Source of the DNA: Pyramidobacter sp.
GTDB taxonomy: Bacteria; Synergistota; Synergistia; Synergistales; Dethiosulfovibrionaceae
DNA length: 8,935 nucleotides
Direction of reading: 5' to 3'
Assembly (NCBI GenBank): GCA_017940445.1
Contig: JAGAYQ010000374.1
Location: forward strand, 1-8,935
Part shown: positions 1 through 8,935 of the stretch, in pieces
Position numbering within the stretch: the stretch's first letter is position 1
How the letters are laid out: every line of letters begins with the position of its first letter
Position numbers and translations under genes: made by a program
Notes under the pieces: generated by a model
Database searches by the model: none
Told to the model about the DNA's origin: nothing
Seen by the model: only the letters and a program-made list of their open reading frames with translations

Positions 1-21
1 AAGATGGCGCGGAATGTACAT
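1..21 (-). CDS. Start of a leftward gene, possibly a DUF4143-type AAA ATPase (partial)
   Basis: Only the first seven codons are inside the window: ATG at 21-19, reading MYIPRHL to the left edge. Three things support a real start. A GGTGA at 30-26 matches the downstream half of the extended Shine-Dalgarno sequence (GGAGGTGATC). A well-spaced promoter lies at 88-60. The upstream gene is closed off by a terminator at 269-220. The peptide resembles the N-terminus of predicted ATPases of the AAA/DUF4143 family, which often begin MYIxR and soon reach a GPRQVGKTT Walker A motif. Seven residues are too few to prove this; the start call is firmer than the family call. Confidence 0.4.
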
Positions 22-45
22 GATCTCACCCGATTTCGTTCGTTA

Positions 46-68
46 TAAAGTGTAACTTTATTTTACAC
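46..68. promoter_or_regulatory. Operator-like overlapping palindromes at the left-edge promoter
   Basis: Two perfect inverted repeats overlap here. One is TAAAGT-GTA-ACTTTA at 46-60; the other is GTGTAA (50-55), seven bases, then TTACAC (63-68). They cover the -10 box and the predicted transcription start, where a repressor would act. A further 8-base inverted pair, CCCGATTT at 29-36 and AAATCGGG at 86-93, brackets the promoter. AT-rich DNA throws up short palindromes by chance, so the regulatory role is inferred from position. Confidence 0.35.
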
Positions 69-88
69 GATGATTTTTCGTCTGTAAA
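60..88 (-). promoter_or_regulatory. Sigma-70-type promoter of the left-edge gene
   Basis: Read on the minus strand, a -35 box TTTACA (88-83, 5 of 6 to TTGACA) is followed by a 17-base spacer and a -10 box TAAAAT (65-60, 5 of 6 to TATAAT). Transcription would start near 53, giving a leader of about 32 bases before the ATG at 21. Spacing and match are good for an AT-rich gap, and the position fits the start codon. Confidence 0.55.
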
Positions 89-127
89 TCGGGAAATCGA
101 AAGTAAGACTTTATTTTTCCCGGCATT

Positions 128-150
128 TGCGTCGTAAAAAATACGATGCA
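128..150. repeat. Inverted repeat with A-rich loop
   Basis: The arms TGCGTCGTA (128-136) and TACGATGCA (142-150) pair over nine positions, with one G-T wobble or mismatch depending on strand, around a loop of five A. No T run follows on either strand, so it does not look like a terminator. It lies between the operon terminator at 220-269 and the promoter of the left-edge gene. Its function is unknown. Confidence 0.3.
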
Positions 151-219
151 CGTCCTCAAAACGACCGACCTGCTCATGCCCCACCCTGCGAGTTTCGAGC
201 GATTCCCCCCAGAACGGAT

Positions 220-269
220 AAAAAATCCCCCGCGTGGCTGCAAATGAACAAGCGCAGCCGCTGCGGGGG
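220..269 (-). terminator. Rho-independent terminator of the sufC-sufB-HAD operon
   Basis: The arms CCCCCGC (227-233) with GCGGGGG (263-269), and inside them GGCTGC (236-241) with GCAGCC (254-259), form a two-part GC-rich stem. On the minus strand the stem is followed at once by A and six T (226-220). It lies about 70 bases past the stop of the HAD gene, as expected for the operon's end. Confidence 0.75.
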
Positions 270-340
270 CGTTTTGCACGGAACGTTTTCGCATCTTTCC
301 GATTGTTCTTCACTTCTTATCGATGGACGGTCATAAAATT

Positions 341-958
341 TCACTTTCCCGACCGCTCGCTCAAAAACTCCTCAATCTGCGGCGCGGTGGTCTCGTAATT
401 TTCAAAACGGATCGCGCCCAAGCCAAAGCTGCGGGCCAGGGCGATGTTGACGCGGTTGTCGTCGATGAACAGGCATTCGTGTTTGTTCAGGCCGTACTCG
501 TCGCAGATTTTCTGATAGATGGCGGGATTGGGCTTGACGAGCTTGACGCGGCAGGAGAAGACGCCGCCTTCGAGGTGAGGCAGAAAGTCGAGCACATCGG
601 GCCGCTTGTTCATCAGATACTCTGAATAGTTGGAAAGGTACAGCATGCGATAGCCGCGCGACTTGAAGCTCTCGATCCAGGGGATGGCGTAGTCGTGACG
701 GGAGCAGGCTTCGCCGCTGCGCTCGAAGGCGGTGCGGATCTCGCTCGCGAGCTCGGGCGCTTCGCTCTGCGCGCCTTTGATGATCTCCTCCACGCTGAGG
801 ACGCCGCGGTCGAGCTCGTTCCACCAGCCGCGGCGCCAGATGGCGCGCGTGATGCGCTCGGCGGTCTCCTCGCCGAACAGCCCGTCGGCGTAAGCCTTCC
901 ACGTAAAGCGCATGAGCACGTTGCCGATGTCGAAGATGATCGTGGTGATGGGGTCCAT
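341..958 (-). CDS. HAD-superfamily hydrolase, YihX-like sugar-phosphate phosphatase candidate
   Basis: A 205-residue protein with all four haloacid-dehalogenase motifs. Motif I is FDIGNVL with nucleophile Asp10; motif II is the Ser of LYLSNYS (Ser109); motif III is Lys142 in VKPNP; motif IV is FIDDN (Asp166-Asp167). Residues about 20-95 form the helical cap of subfamily IA. The FDxGNVL form and length of about 200 match the YihX group, whose E. coli member dephosphorylates alpha-D-glucose 1-phosphate; the substrate here is not proven. I place the start at the ATG at 958 because AGGAGG lies at 972-967, eight bases upstream. The frame stays open further up, but longer versions would run into sufB. 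It follows sufB by 71 bases with a hairpin between them, and is probably the last gene of the operon. Predicted cytoplasmic. Confidence 0.85.
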   Translation of the reverse strand: MDPITTIIFDIGNVLMRFTWKAYADGLFGEETAERITRAIWRRGWWNELDRGVLSVEEIIKGAQSEAPELASEIRTAFERSGEACSRHDYAIPWIESFKSRGYRMLYLSNYSEYLMNKRPDVLDFLPHLEGGVFSCRVKLVKPNPAIYQKICDEYGLNKHECLFIDDNRVNIALARSFGLGAIRFENYETTAPQIEEFLSERSGK

Positions 959-988
959 AGTCTGTTCCTCCTGTTCAAAGTTTTTACG

Positions 989-1022
989 AAAAATGGCCGG
1001 GGCGCACGCATGCGTTCCGGCC
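989..1022 (-). terminator. Hairpin with T run between sufB and the HAD gene
   Basis: The arms GGCCGG (995-1000) and CCGGCC (1017-1022) enclose the self-complementary ACGCATGCGT. On the minus strand the stem is followed by A and five T (994-989). It begins eight bases past the sufB stop. The short T run suggests partial termination, which would lower HAD gene expression relative to sufCB; it could also simply protect the sufB mRNA end. Confidence 0.55.
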
Positions 1023-1029
1023 AAAATTG

Positions 1030-1956
1030 TTATTTGAGGAATCCGTTGATGATCTGCTCTTCGGCTTCCTGCTCGGAAAGACCGAGGGTCATCAGCTTGA
1101 TGAGCTGGTCGCCGGCGATCTTGCCGATGGCGGCCTCGTGGACGAGCTGCGCGTCGACGCAGTTGGCCTCCAGCGAGGGAACGGCGAGGATGCGGCCTTT
1201 GTCCATGATGATGCTGTCGCACTCGGTGTGTCCGGTGCAGGATGCGTTGCCGTCGATGCGGGCGTCGAACTTCTGATACGAGGTGTCGCGCGCCACGGAG
1301 CGGGAAACGACATCGGCGCTCGATCCGTCGCCGTTCAGCCTGACGCGGTACACGCTCTCGGCCGTCTGATCGCCGTGGGTCATCAATCTTTCGCGCACGA
1401 CGAGCCGCGCGCCTGCGGCCAGCTCGGCGTTGGTGGTGCGCACGGTGGAATCGACGCCCTTGATCTGCACCATCTCCATCTCGACGGTGCTGTTTTCGTC
1501 CTGAAACACTTCGGTAACGGGGTTGAGGATGCGCTTGCCCGCGCCAGTGCCGCTGCCGTAGTGCTTTTCGACGTAGCGCACGCGGGAGTTTTTGCCCACC
1601 CAGAAGCGGTGCACGCCGTCGTGTTCGCTGTCCTGCCGTCCGCAGTTGTCGATGCCGCAGCCGGCGACGATGAGCACGTCGCAGTCGTCGCCCACGAAAA
1701 AGTCGTTATAAACGGTCTCTTTAATCCCGGAAGCGCTGAGCACGACAGGGATATGCACGCTCTCGTTCTTCGTGCCGGGCGCGATGCGGATATCGATGCC
1801 GCTGCCGTCTTCCTTCGAGGTGATCTCGATGTGCGCGGAGCTGCTGCGTCCGGCCAGCTTGCTGTTGACGCGGAAGTTGTACGCCCCTTCGGGAACGTCG
1901 TGAAGGTCGGCCACTTCTGCGATGATGCGTTTCTGGATCTCGTCCATCTGAAGCAT
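1030..1956 (-). CDS. sufB: SufB-type Fe-S assembly scaffold of a minimal SUF system
   Basis: A 308-residue SufB/SufD-family protein, the scaffold partner of the SufC ATPase in building Fe-S clusters in the cytoplasm. The beta-helix core contains AGCGIDNCG (98-106), the HDGVHRFWVGKN stretch (112-123) and the EKHYG motif (130-134). The C-terminal part has GHTECDSIIM (242-251) and VHEAAIGKI (272-280), which corresponds to the EHEATTSKI region of classical SufB. It is far shorter than E. coli-type SufB (nearly 500 residues) and matches the short form found with SufC alone in many anaerobes and archaea, recently called SmsB. Cysteines at 92, 100, 105, 240, 246 and 266 are possible sulfur or cluster ligands. 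The start at 1956 is set by AAGGAGG at 1972-1966, which overlaps the sufC stop, so the two genes are translationally close. No cysteine desulfurase or SufU is adjacent. Confidence 0.9.
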   Translation of the reverse strand: MLQMDEIQKRIIAEVADLHDVPEGAYNFRVNSKLAGRSSSAHIEITSKEDGSGIDIRIAPGTKNESVHIPVVLSASGIKETVYNDFFVGDDCDVLIVAGCGIDNCGRQDSEHDGVHRFWVGKNSRVRYVEKHYGSGTGAGKRILNPVTEVFQDENSTVEMEMVQIKGVDSTVRTTNAELAAGARLVVRERLMTHGDQTAESVYRVRLNGDGSSADVVSRSVARDTSYQKFDARIDGNASCTGHTECDSIIMDKGRILAVPSLEANCVDAQLVHEAAIGKIAGDQLIKLMTLGLSEQEAEEQIINGFLK

Positions 1957-1971
1957 TGCGGTCGTCCTCCT

Positions 1972-2709
1972 TTAGACTCTCAGCTTGTCGCACACGTCAA
2001 CGGCCGACGGCGTGCCCGCCAGTTCGGGGAACACCTCTTCGCGCGGGCCGTGCTTTTCGATGCGGCCGCCTGAGAGCACGATGATCTCGTCAGCGATGTT
2101 GAGGATGCGCTCCTGATGCGAGATGATGATGATCGAGCTGTCCTTGATGTCGTCGCGCATCTTGCGGAAGATGCGGATAAGGTTCTGGAAGCTCCACAGG
2201 TCGATGCCGGCCTCCGGCTCGTCAAACAGCGACAGCTTGGCGTTGCGGGCCATGACGGTGGCGATCTCGATGCGCTTGAGCTCGCCGCCGGAAAGCGACG
2301 AATTGATCTCGCGGCTGATGTAGTCGCGAGCGCACAAGCCCACTTCCGACAGATACTCGCACGCCTGCGCGATCGTCAGCTCCTTGCCCACGGCGATGCG
2401 CAGCAGGTCGATCACTTCCAGGCCCTTGAAGCGCACGGGCTGCTGAAACGCAAACGCCACGCCCATGCGCGCGCGTTCGGTGATGCTCTTGTCGGTGATG
2501 TCCACGCCGTCGAGCAGGATGCGCCCCGACGTGGGATGTTCGATGCCGGCGATGATGCGCGCCAGCGTCGATTTGCCGCTGCCGTTCGGGCCGGTGATGA
2601 CGACGAATTTTCTGTCGTCCACCGTCAGGCTGAGATCGTGGATGATCTCTTTCGTCCTGGATCCTTCGTCCTCAGTCACGGCAAATGAGATGTTTTTCAG
2701 TTCCAGCAT
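1972..2709 (-). CDS. sufC: SufC, Fe-S cluster assembly ATPase
   Basis: A 245-residue soluble ABC-type ATPase, the usual length for SufC, which powers cluster assembly on SufB. Visible motifs are Walker A GPNGSGKST (40-48), the Q-loop in AFQQP (87-91), signature LSGGE (139-143), Walker B LSLFDEPE (159-166) and switch His198 in SHQE. There are no membrane segments, and the EPEAGID form after Walker B separates it from transport ABC proteins. It is first in the operon; 15 bases separate its stop from the sufB start. The ATG at 2709 gives the family's usual MLELKNIS opening. Its ribosome site is weaker and further off (AAAGGGGG, 11-base spacing) than that of sufB. I infer that SufC and SufB form a SufB2C2-like complex without SufD. 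Confidence 0.93.
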   Translation of the reverse strand: MLELKNISFAVTEDEGSRTKEIIHDLSLTVDDRKFVVITGPNGSGKSTLARIIAGIEHPTSGRILLDGVDITDKSITERARMGVAFAFQQPVRFKGLEVIDLLRIAVGKELTIAQACEYLSEVGLCARDYISREINSSLSGGELKRIEIATVMARNAKLSLFDEPEAGIDLWSFQNLIRIFRKMRDDIKDSSIIIISHQERILNIADEIIVLSGGRIEKHGPREEVFPELAGTPSAVDVCDKLRV

Positions 2710-2777
2710 GAACTGGACGTCCCCCTTTGTACAGCGCCTCCGCCCCCGCGAAAGCGCGATGTTCTGTCTTCAAGAAG

Positions 2778-2786
2778 ATGATAGCA
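2778..2786 (-). promoter_or_regulatory. Extended -10 promoter of the sufC operon
   Basis: The minus strand reads TGCTATCAT (2786-2778), an extended -10 element (TGnTATAAT) with one mismatch in the hexamer. No convincing -35 box lies 16-18 bases upstream, which extended -10 promoters tolerate. Transcription would start near 2771, giving a leader of about 60 bases before sufC. I see no IscR-like operator. Confidence 0.4.
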
Positions 2787-2890
2787 CGTTCCTGAATGGT
2801 CTTGCGTTGTCCTGCCAACGTGCCCGAAAAAAAACAGCCAGGCCGTCGGGCGTACAGCTTGTTAATCATATCACATCGCCGACGAATGTC

Positions 2891-2928
2891 AAAAGCCCGC
2901 CCGCCGATAATTCGGCGGGCGGGCTTTT
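2891..2928. terminator. Strong bidirectional terminator
   Basis: A perfect 17-base-pair inverted repeat (2891-2907 with 2912-2928) and a four-base TAAT loop. The stem core is very GC-rich, with AAAA at its outer left arm and TTTT at its outer right arm, so it can end transcripts in both directions. The natural user is leftward transcription from rfbA, which it keeps out of the sufC promoter. Confidence 0.8.
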
Positions 2929-2937
2929 GATACTATT

Positions 2938-2961
2938 TCGCGATTAAAAAGCTAATCGCGA
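2938..2961. repeat. Perfect inverted repeat, 9 bp
   Basis: TCGCGATTA (2938-2946) pairs with TAATCGCGA (2953-2961) around a six-base loop. It starts ten bases after the terminator at 2891-2928. No T run follows, so it may be a stabilising stem or a protein site rather than a terminator. Confidence 0.5.
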
Positions 2962-3046
2962 GGCCGCGCCAAAGGCCAGCGCGGCAGTCGGCGCAAAACC
3001 GGCGCCACGCCGTCTCATGCAGTTTTCGACGCGCCTTGCGGCGCTA
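2962..3046. other. Cluster of GC-rich inverted repeats
   Basis: Three short stems follow one another: GCCGCGC (2963-2969) with GCGCGGC (2979-2985); GGCGC (2990-2994) with GCGCC (3002-3006); GCGCC (3031-3035) with GGCGC (3040-3044). The arms of the last two could also pair with each other. This may be structured RNA in the rfbA 3' region or a by-product of high GC content. I recognise no known RNA family. Confidence 0.3.
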
Positions 3047-3047
3047 T

Positions 3048-3076
3048 AAAACGGCTAAACGAACGTTAGCCGTTTT
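3048..3076. terminator. Bidirectional terminator downstream of rfbA
   Basis: A perfect 11-base-pair inverted repeat, AAAACGGCTAA (3048-3058) with TTAGCCGTTTT (3066-3076), and a seven-base loop. A four-base T run results on either strand. It is the first good terminator met by transcription leaving rfbA, about 145 bases past the stop; a second lies at 2891-2928. Confidence 0.65.
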
Positions 3077-3221
3077 AACGAAAACTAGTATGACGCGGCA
3101 AGCTTCGTTCCGAGCGCAAAAATCCTCCCCGCATTCAGAGTCTGGCCGACAAACCGTACCCCGAAACACAAGGAGGATCAATCAGATTGCTGAATTGTGT
3201 GAAGAAATGAAGCGCAAACGC

Positions 3222-4106
3222 TTATTTCACTTCGTTATACAGCCGGGTCATGTACTGACCGTAGCCGTTGTTCTTGTCGGCTTCGCCGTACTCGCGCAGC
3301 TTTTCGGCAGGCAGGAAACCGGCGCGGAAGGCCGCTTCCTCGGGCGCGCAGATGATGCGGCCCTCTTCGCGCTCAACGCGGGCCACGTAGTTGGAGGCCT
3401 CGAGCAGGCTCTCGTAGGTGCCGGAATCGAGCCAGGCAAAGCCGGCAGGGAACACCTGCAGATCGAGCGTGCCGGCTTCCATGTAGCGGCGGTTGACGTC
3501 GGTGATCGACACTTCCTGATCGGCAGGGATCTCTTTGCGAAGCTCGTGAGCGATCTGCATCACCTTGCCGTCGAAGAAGTACAGGCCGACGACAGCGCAG
3601 TTGGACTTGGGCTGCTTCGGCTTTTCCTCAAGCGACAGGACCTTGCCGCTTTCGTCAAACTCGGCCACGCCGAAGCGCTCGGGATCGGGAACGATGGAGC
3701 CGAACACGGTCGCGCCCTCGGTCTTGGCAGCCGCCTTGGCGAGCATGGCGGGGAAGCCGGGACCGTAGAAGATGTTGTCGCCGAGGATGAGCATGCAGGG
3801 ATCGCCCGCGATGAACTCCTCGGCCTGCATGAACGCGTCGACGAGCCCGTTGGGAACGTACTGGATGCGGTACTGGATGTTGACGCCGAAGTGCGAGCCG
3901 TCGCCGAGCAGACGCTCGAAGCCGGATTTGTCGGCCTCCGACGTGATGAGCATGATGTCGCGGCATCCGGCCTTGATGAGCACCCAGATGGCGTAATAGA
4001 TCATCGGTTTGTTGTAGACGGGGATCAGCTGTTTGTTGACCGCCAGGGTCATGGGATGAAGCCGCGTGCCCAGGCCGGCTGTGAGAACGATTCCTTTTCT
4101 TGCCAT
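3222..4106 (-). CDS. rfbA: Glucose-1-phosphate thymidylyltransferase (RfbA/RmlA)
   Basis: A 294-residue cytoplasmic nucleotidyltransferase of the usual RmlA length. The family reaction joins dTTP and glucose 1-phosphate to dTDP-glucose, the first step toward dTDP-rhamnose and other deoxysugars of surface polysaccharides. Visible are the nucleotide loop GLGTRLHP (11-18) with Lys25, LLGDGS (66-71), metal-binding Asp110 in LGDN, SLEEKP (158-163), SITDVN (200-205), Asp227 in WLDSGT, and the C-terminal NGYGQY (280-285). Two spots differ from well-studied enzymes: LTAGLGT replaces LAGGSGT, and QYVPNGLVDAF (81-91) replaces QPSPDGLAQAF. The base or sugar preference may therefore be altered. No rmlB, rmlC or rmlD is beside it. 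The ATG at 4106 has AAGGAGG at 4123-4117, ten bases upstream. Confidence 0.9.
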   Translation of the reverse strand: MARKGIVLTAGLGTRLHPMTLAVNKQLIPVYNKPMIYYAIWVLIKAGCRDIMLITSEADKSGFERLLGDGSHFGVNIQYRIQYVPNGLVDAFMQAEEFIAGDPCMLILGDNIFYGPGFPAMLAKAAAKTEGATVFGSIVPDPERFGVAEFDESGKVLSLEEKPKQPKSNCAVVGLYFFDGKVMQIAHELRKEIPADQEVSITDVNRRYMEAGTLDLQVFPAGFAWLDSGTYESLLEASNYVARVEREEGRIICAPEEAAFRAGFLPAEKLREYGEADKNNGYGQYMTRLYNEVK

Positions 4107-4139
4107 AATAATGGCGCCTCCTTCACGAGATGTTCTTTT

Positions 4140-4145
4140 ATTATA
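4140..4145 (-). promoter_or_regulatory. -10 box of the rfbA promoter
   Basis: A perfect TATAAT on the minus strand (4145-4140). A start near 4133 leaves a leader of about 26 bases that contains the ribosome site. The -35 region is weak: TGGATT at 4168-4163, 17-base spacing, 3 of 6. The promoter lies back to back with that of the flavoprotein gene. Confidence 0.5.
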
Positions 4146-4178
4146 GCTTCATTATCTTGAAAAATCCAGTGATTTCTC

Positions 4179-4206
4179 TTAATAATTTGCAAAAAGATGA
4201 TACAAT
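4179..4206 (+). promoter_or_regulatory. Promoter of the flavoprotein gene
   Basis: An extended -10 element TGATACAAT (4198-4206; hexamer TACAAT) with a partial -35 box TTAATA at 4179-4184, spacer 16. A start near 4213 leaves about 23 bases of leader with GGGGGG at 4225-4230, six bases before the ATG at 4237. Confidence 0.5.
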
Positions 4207-4236
4207 CGACGTAAAATCACTTTTGGGGGGATCATC

Positions 4237-4869
4237 ATGAAAAAAGTCCTGCTGATCAACGGCAGCCCGCACGAAAACGGCAGCACGTCGGCCGCACTCG
4301 GCGAGATCCGCAGCGCGCTTGAAAAGTGCGATGTCGAAAGCGATGTGCTCTGGCTTGGAGTGAGGCCGATCGCAGACTGCGTCGCCTGCCGTCAGTGCAA
4401 AGAAACTGGCCGCTGCGCGCTCAGCTTTCACGATCTCGTCAACGACACGGCCGACAAACTCGACGACTACGGCGCGATCATCGCCGGCTCGCCGGTGTAC
4501 TATTCCGGGCCGACGGCGCAGATCTGCGCGTTCCTCGACCGTCTGTTTTTCAGCGCCGGAGGGCGCATGGCCGGCAAAATCGGCGCATCGGTGGTCGTAT
4601 GCCGCCGCGGCGGAGGCACGGCGGCGTTCGAGCGGCTCAACCAGTATTTCCTGATGAACAGCATGGCCGTCGCCGGCTCGCAGTACTGGAACGTGGTGCA
4701 CGGACACTCGCCCGACGAGGTGCGGCGCGACGAAGAAGGCCTTCAGGTGATGCGCACGCTTGCTCAGAACATCGCCTGGCTGATGCGCTCGATCGAAGCA
4801 GGACAGGCGGCCGGGATCGAGCTGCCCAAATACGAGCCGAGATTGCGCACCAACTTCATCCGAGGATAA
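4237..4869 (+). CDS. Flavodoxin-like NAD(P)H/FMN reductase with iron-sulfur flavoprotein cysteine motif
   Basis: A 210-residue protein of the NADPH-dependent FMN reductase (flavodoxin-fold) family. The FMN phosphate loop is GSPHENGST (9-17), and GSPVYYSGPT (84-93) is the second flavin-contacting loop. Between them lie Cys48, Cys51, Cys54 and Cys60, spaced CX2CX2CX5C. This is the compact motif of Methanosarcina-type iron-sulfur flavoproteins (Isf), which bind a [4Fe-4S] cluster and FMN and act in electron transfer or oxygen and peroxide reduction in anaerobes. The fold is seen directly; cluster binding is inferred from the motif. The only plus-strand gene here, it is divergent from rfbA and convergent with carB-dapF, so probably monocistronic. 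The stop TAA runs into the terminator at 4868-4924. Physiological substrate unknown. Confidence 0.85.
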   Translation: MKKVLLINGSPHENGSTSAALGEIRSALEKCDVESDVLWLGVRPIADCVACRQCKETGRCALSFHDLVNDTADKLDDYGAIIAGSPVYYSGPTAQICAFLDRLFFSAGGRMAGKIGASVVVCRRGGGTAAFERLNQYFLMNSMAVAGSQYWNVVHGHSPDEVRRDEEGLQVMRTLAQNIAWLMRSIEAGQAAGIELPKYEPRLRTNFIRG

Positions 4870-4924
4870 AAAAGTACCGCTGAAAATGTTCCGCATGGGA
4901 CGTTTTCAGCGGTACGATTTTTTT
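4868..4924. terminator. Long bidirectional terminator between convergent genes
   Basis: GTACCGCTGAAAA (4874-4886) pairs perfectly with TTTTCAGCGGTAC (4903-4915). The stem continues inward for six more pairs, two of them G-T wobbles, to a GCAT loop at 4893-4896, about 19 pairs in all. Seven T follow on the plus strand (4918-4924) and six on the minus strand (4873-4868). It serves both the flavoprotein gene and the carB-dapF gene, and overlaps the flavoprotein stop codon. Confidence 0.9.
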
Positions 4925-4926
4925 GC

Positions 4927-8935
<4,009 letters not shown>

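Larger units (their letters stand above)
2710..3221. other. Gene-free region between sufC and rfbA, rich in hairpins
   Basis: No supportable protein gene lies in these 512 bases. The left part (2710-2830) carries the sufC leader and its likely promoter. A run of eight A at 2827-2834 (T8 on the minus strand) sits inside a weak inverted pair, GCCCGA (2822-2827) and TCGGGC (2846-2851). From 2891 to 3076 the DNA is a chain of inverted repeats, listed separately. At 3122-3178 a 7-base pair, ATCCTCC and GGAGGAT, brackets a 43-base interval and is followed on the minus strand by T residues. An AAGGAGG at 3170-3176 on the plus strand has no usable start codon after it. Confidence 0.6.

Noticed and set aside
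26..313. Small frames at 26-313 (minus, 95 codons), 58-294 (minus) and 127-336 (plus)
   Set aside because: They run across the terminator at 220-269 and the promoter at 60-88, have no ribosome sites and show no family features.
341..1222. A longer 293-residue version of the HAD protein starting inside sufB
   Set aside because: The extra N-terminus overlaps sufB by almost 200 bases and has arginine-rich out-of-frame composition. The ATG at 958 has an ideal ribosome site and gives the exact HAD motif I start.
1027..2073. A 348-codon plus-strand frame antisense to sufB
   Set aside because: It has the same codon-register artefact and overlaps sufB completely. It has no family resemblance and no ribosome site.
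2672..2869. A 65-codon minus-strand frame overlapping the sufC start
   Set aside because: It overlaps the sufC start and promoter in another frame and has no recognisable motif.
2885..3080. A CRISPR array or direct-repeat element
   Set aside because: The repeats are inverted pairs of differing sequence and length, with no regularly spaced direct repeat.
3036..4160. A 374-codon plus-strand frame antisense to rfbA, including a signal-peptide-like MKRKRLFHFV stretch and an upstream AAGGAGG at 3170
   Set aside because: The ribosome-like site is about 30 bases from the ATG at 3207, the hydrophobic run is the mirror of the rfbA C-terminus, and rfbA is certain on the other strand.

Overview
The window is GC-rich bacterial DNA, roughly 60% G+C in the genes, with AT-rich promoter gaps and strong Shine-Dalgarno sites. 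Every gene but one reads leftward on the minus strand. A two-gene SufC/SufB iron-sulfur assembly set with no SufS, SufU or SufD beside it, and a flavoprotein with a compact iron-sulfur cysteine motif, point to an anaerobe. My best guess is Synergistota (Pyramidobacter-like) or a GC-rich Clostridia relative. This rests on general resemblance of the proteins, not on a marker gene.

Layout from left to right. Positions 1-340 hold no complete gene. A gene starting at 21 runs leftward out of the window; its first residues, MYIPRHL, resemble the start of DUF4143-type AAA ATPases. It has a good promoter overlapped by a palindrome. A factor-independent terminator at 220-269 ends the next operon. Positions 341-2709 are a minus-strand operon read sufC, sufB, then a HAD-family phosphatase; a hairpin with a short T run sits between sufB and the HAD gene. 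Positions 2710-3221 are gene-free and carry a run of hairpins, at least two of them good bidirectional terminators. Positions 3222-4106 encode an RfbA/RmlA-type glucose-1-phosphate thymidylyltransferase without other rml genes. It is divergent from a plus-strand flavoprotein gene at 4237-4869. A shared bidirectional terminator at 4868-4924 separates that gene from the large convergent gene at 4927-8935.

The most notable object is this last gene. It encodes a carbamoyl-phosphate synthase large subunit (CarB), complete except for its extreme N-terminus beyond the window edge, fused in frame to a full-length diaminopimelate-epimerase-fold (DapF) domain. The DapF-like part has lost the first of the two catalytic cysteines (Gly in its place) and carries changes at several other active-site positions, while the second cysteine and the overall fold motifs remain. 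The DapF part may therefore be a pseudoenzyme, an allosteric amino-acid sensor for CarB, or an enzyme of altered specificity.

The genes do not form one pathway. The window is several small housekeeping units: Fe-S assembly, nucleotide-sugar synthesis, redox and carbamoyl phosphate. They are separated by clear terminators and by a divergent promoter region. I see no mobile element, CRISPR array, tRNA or rRNA.
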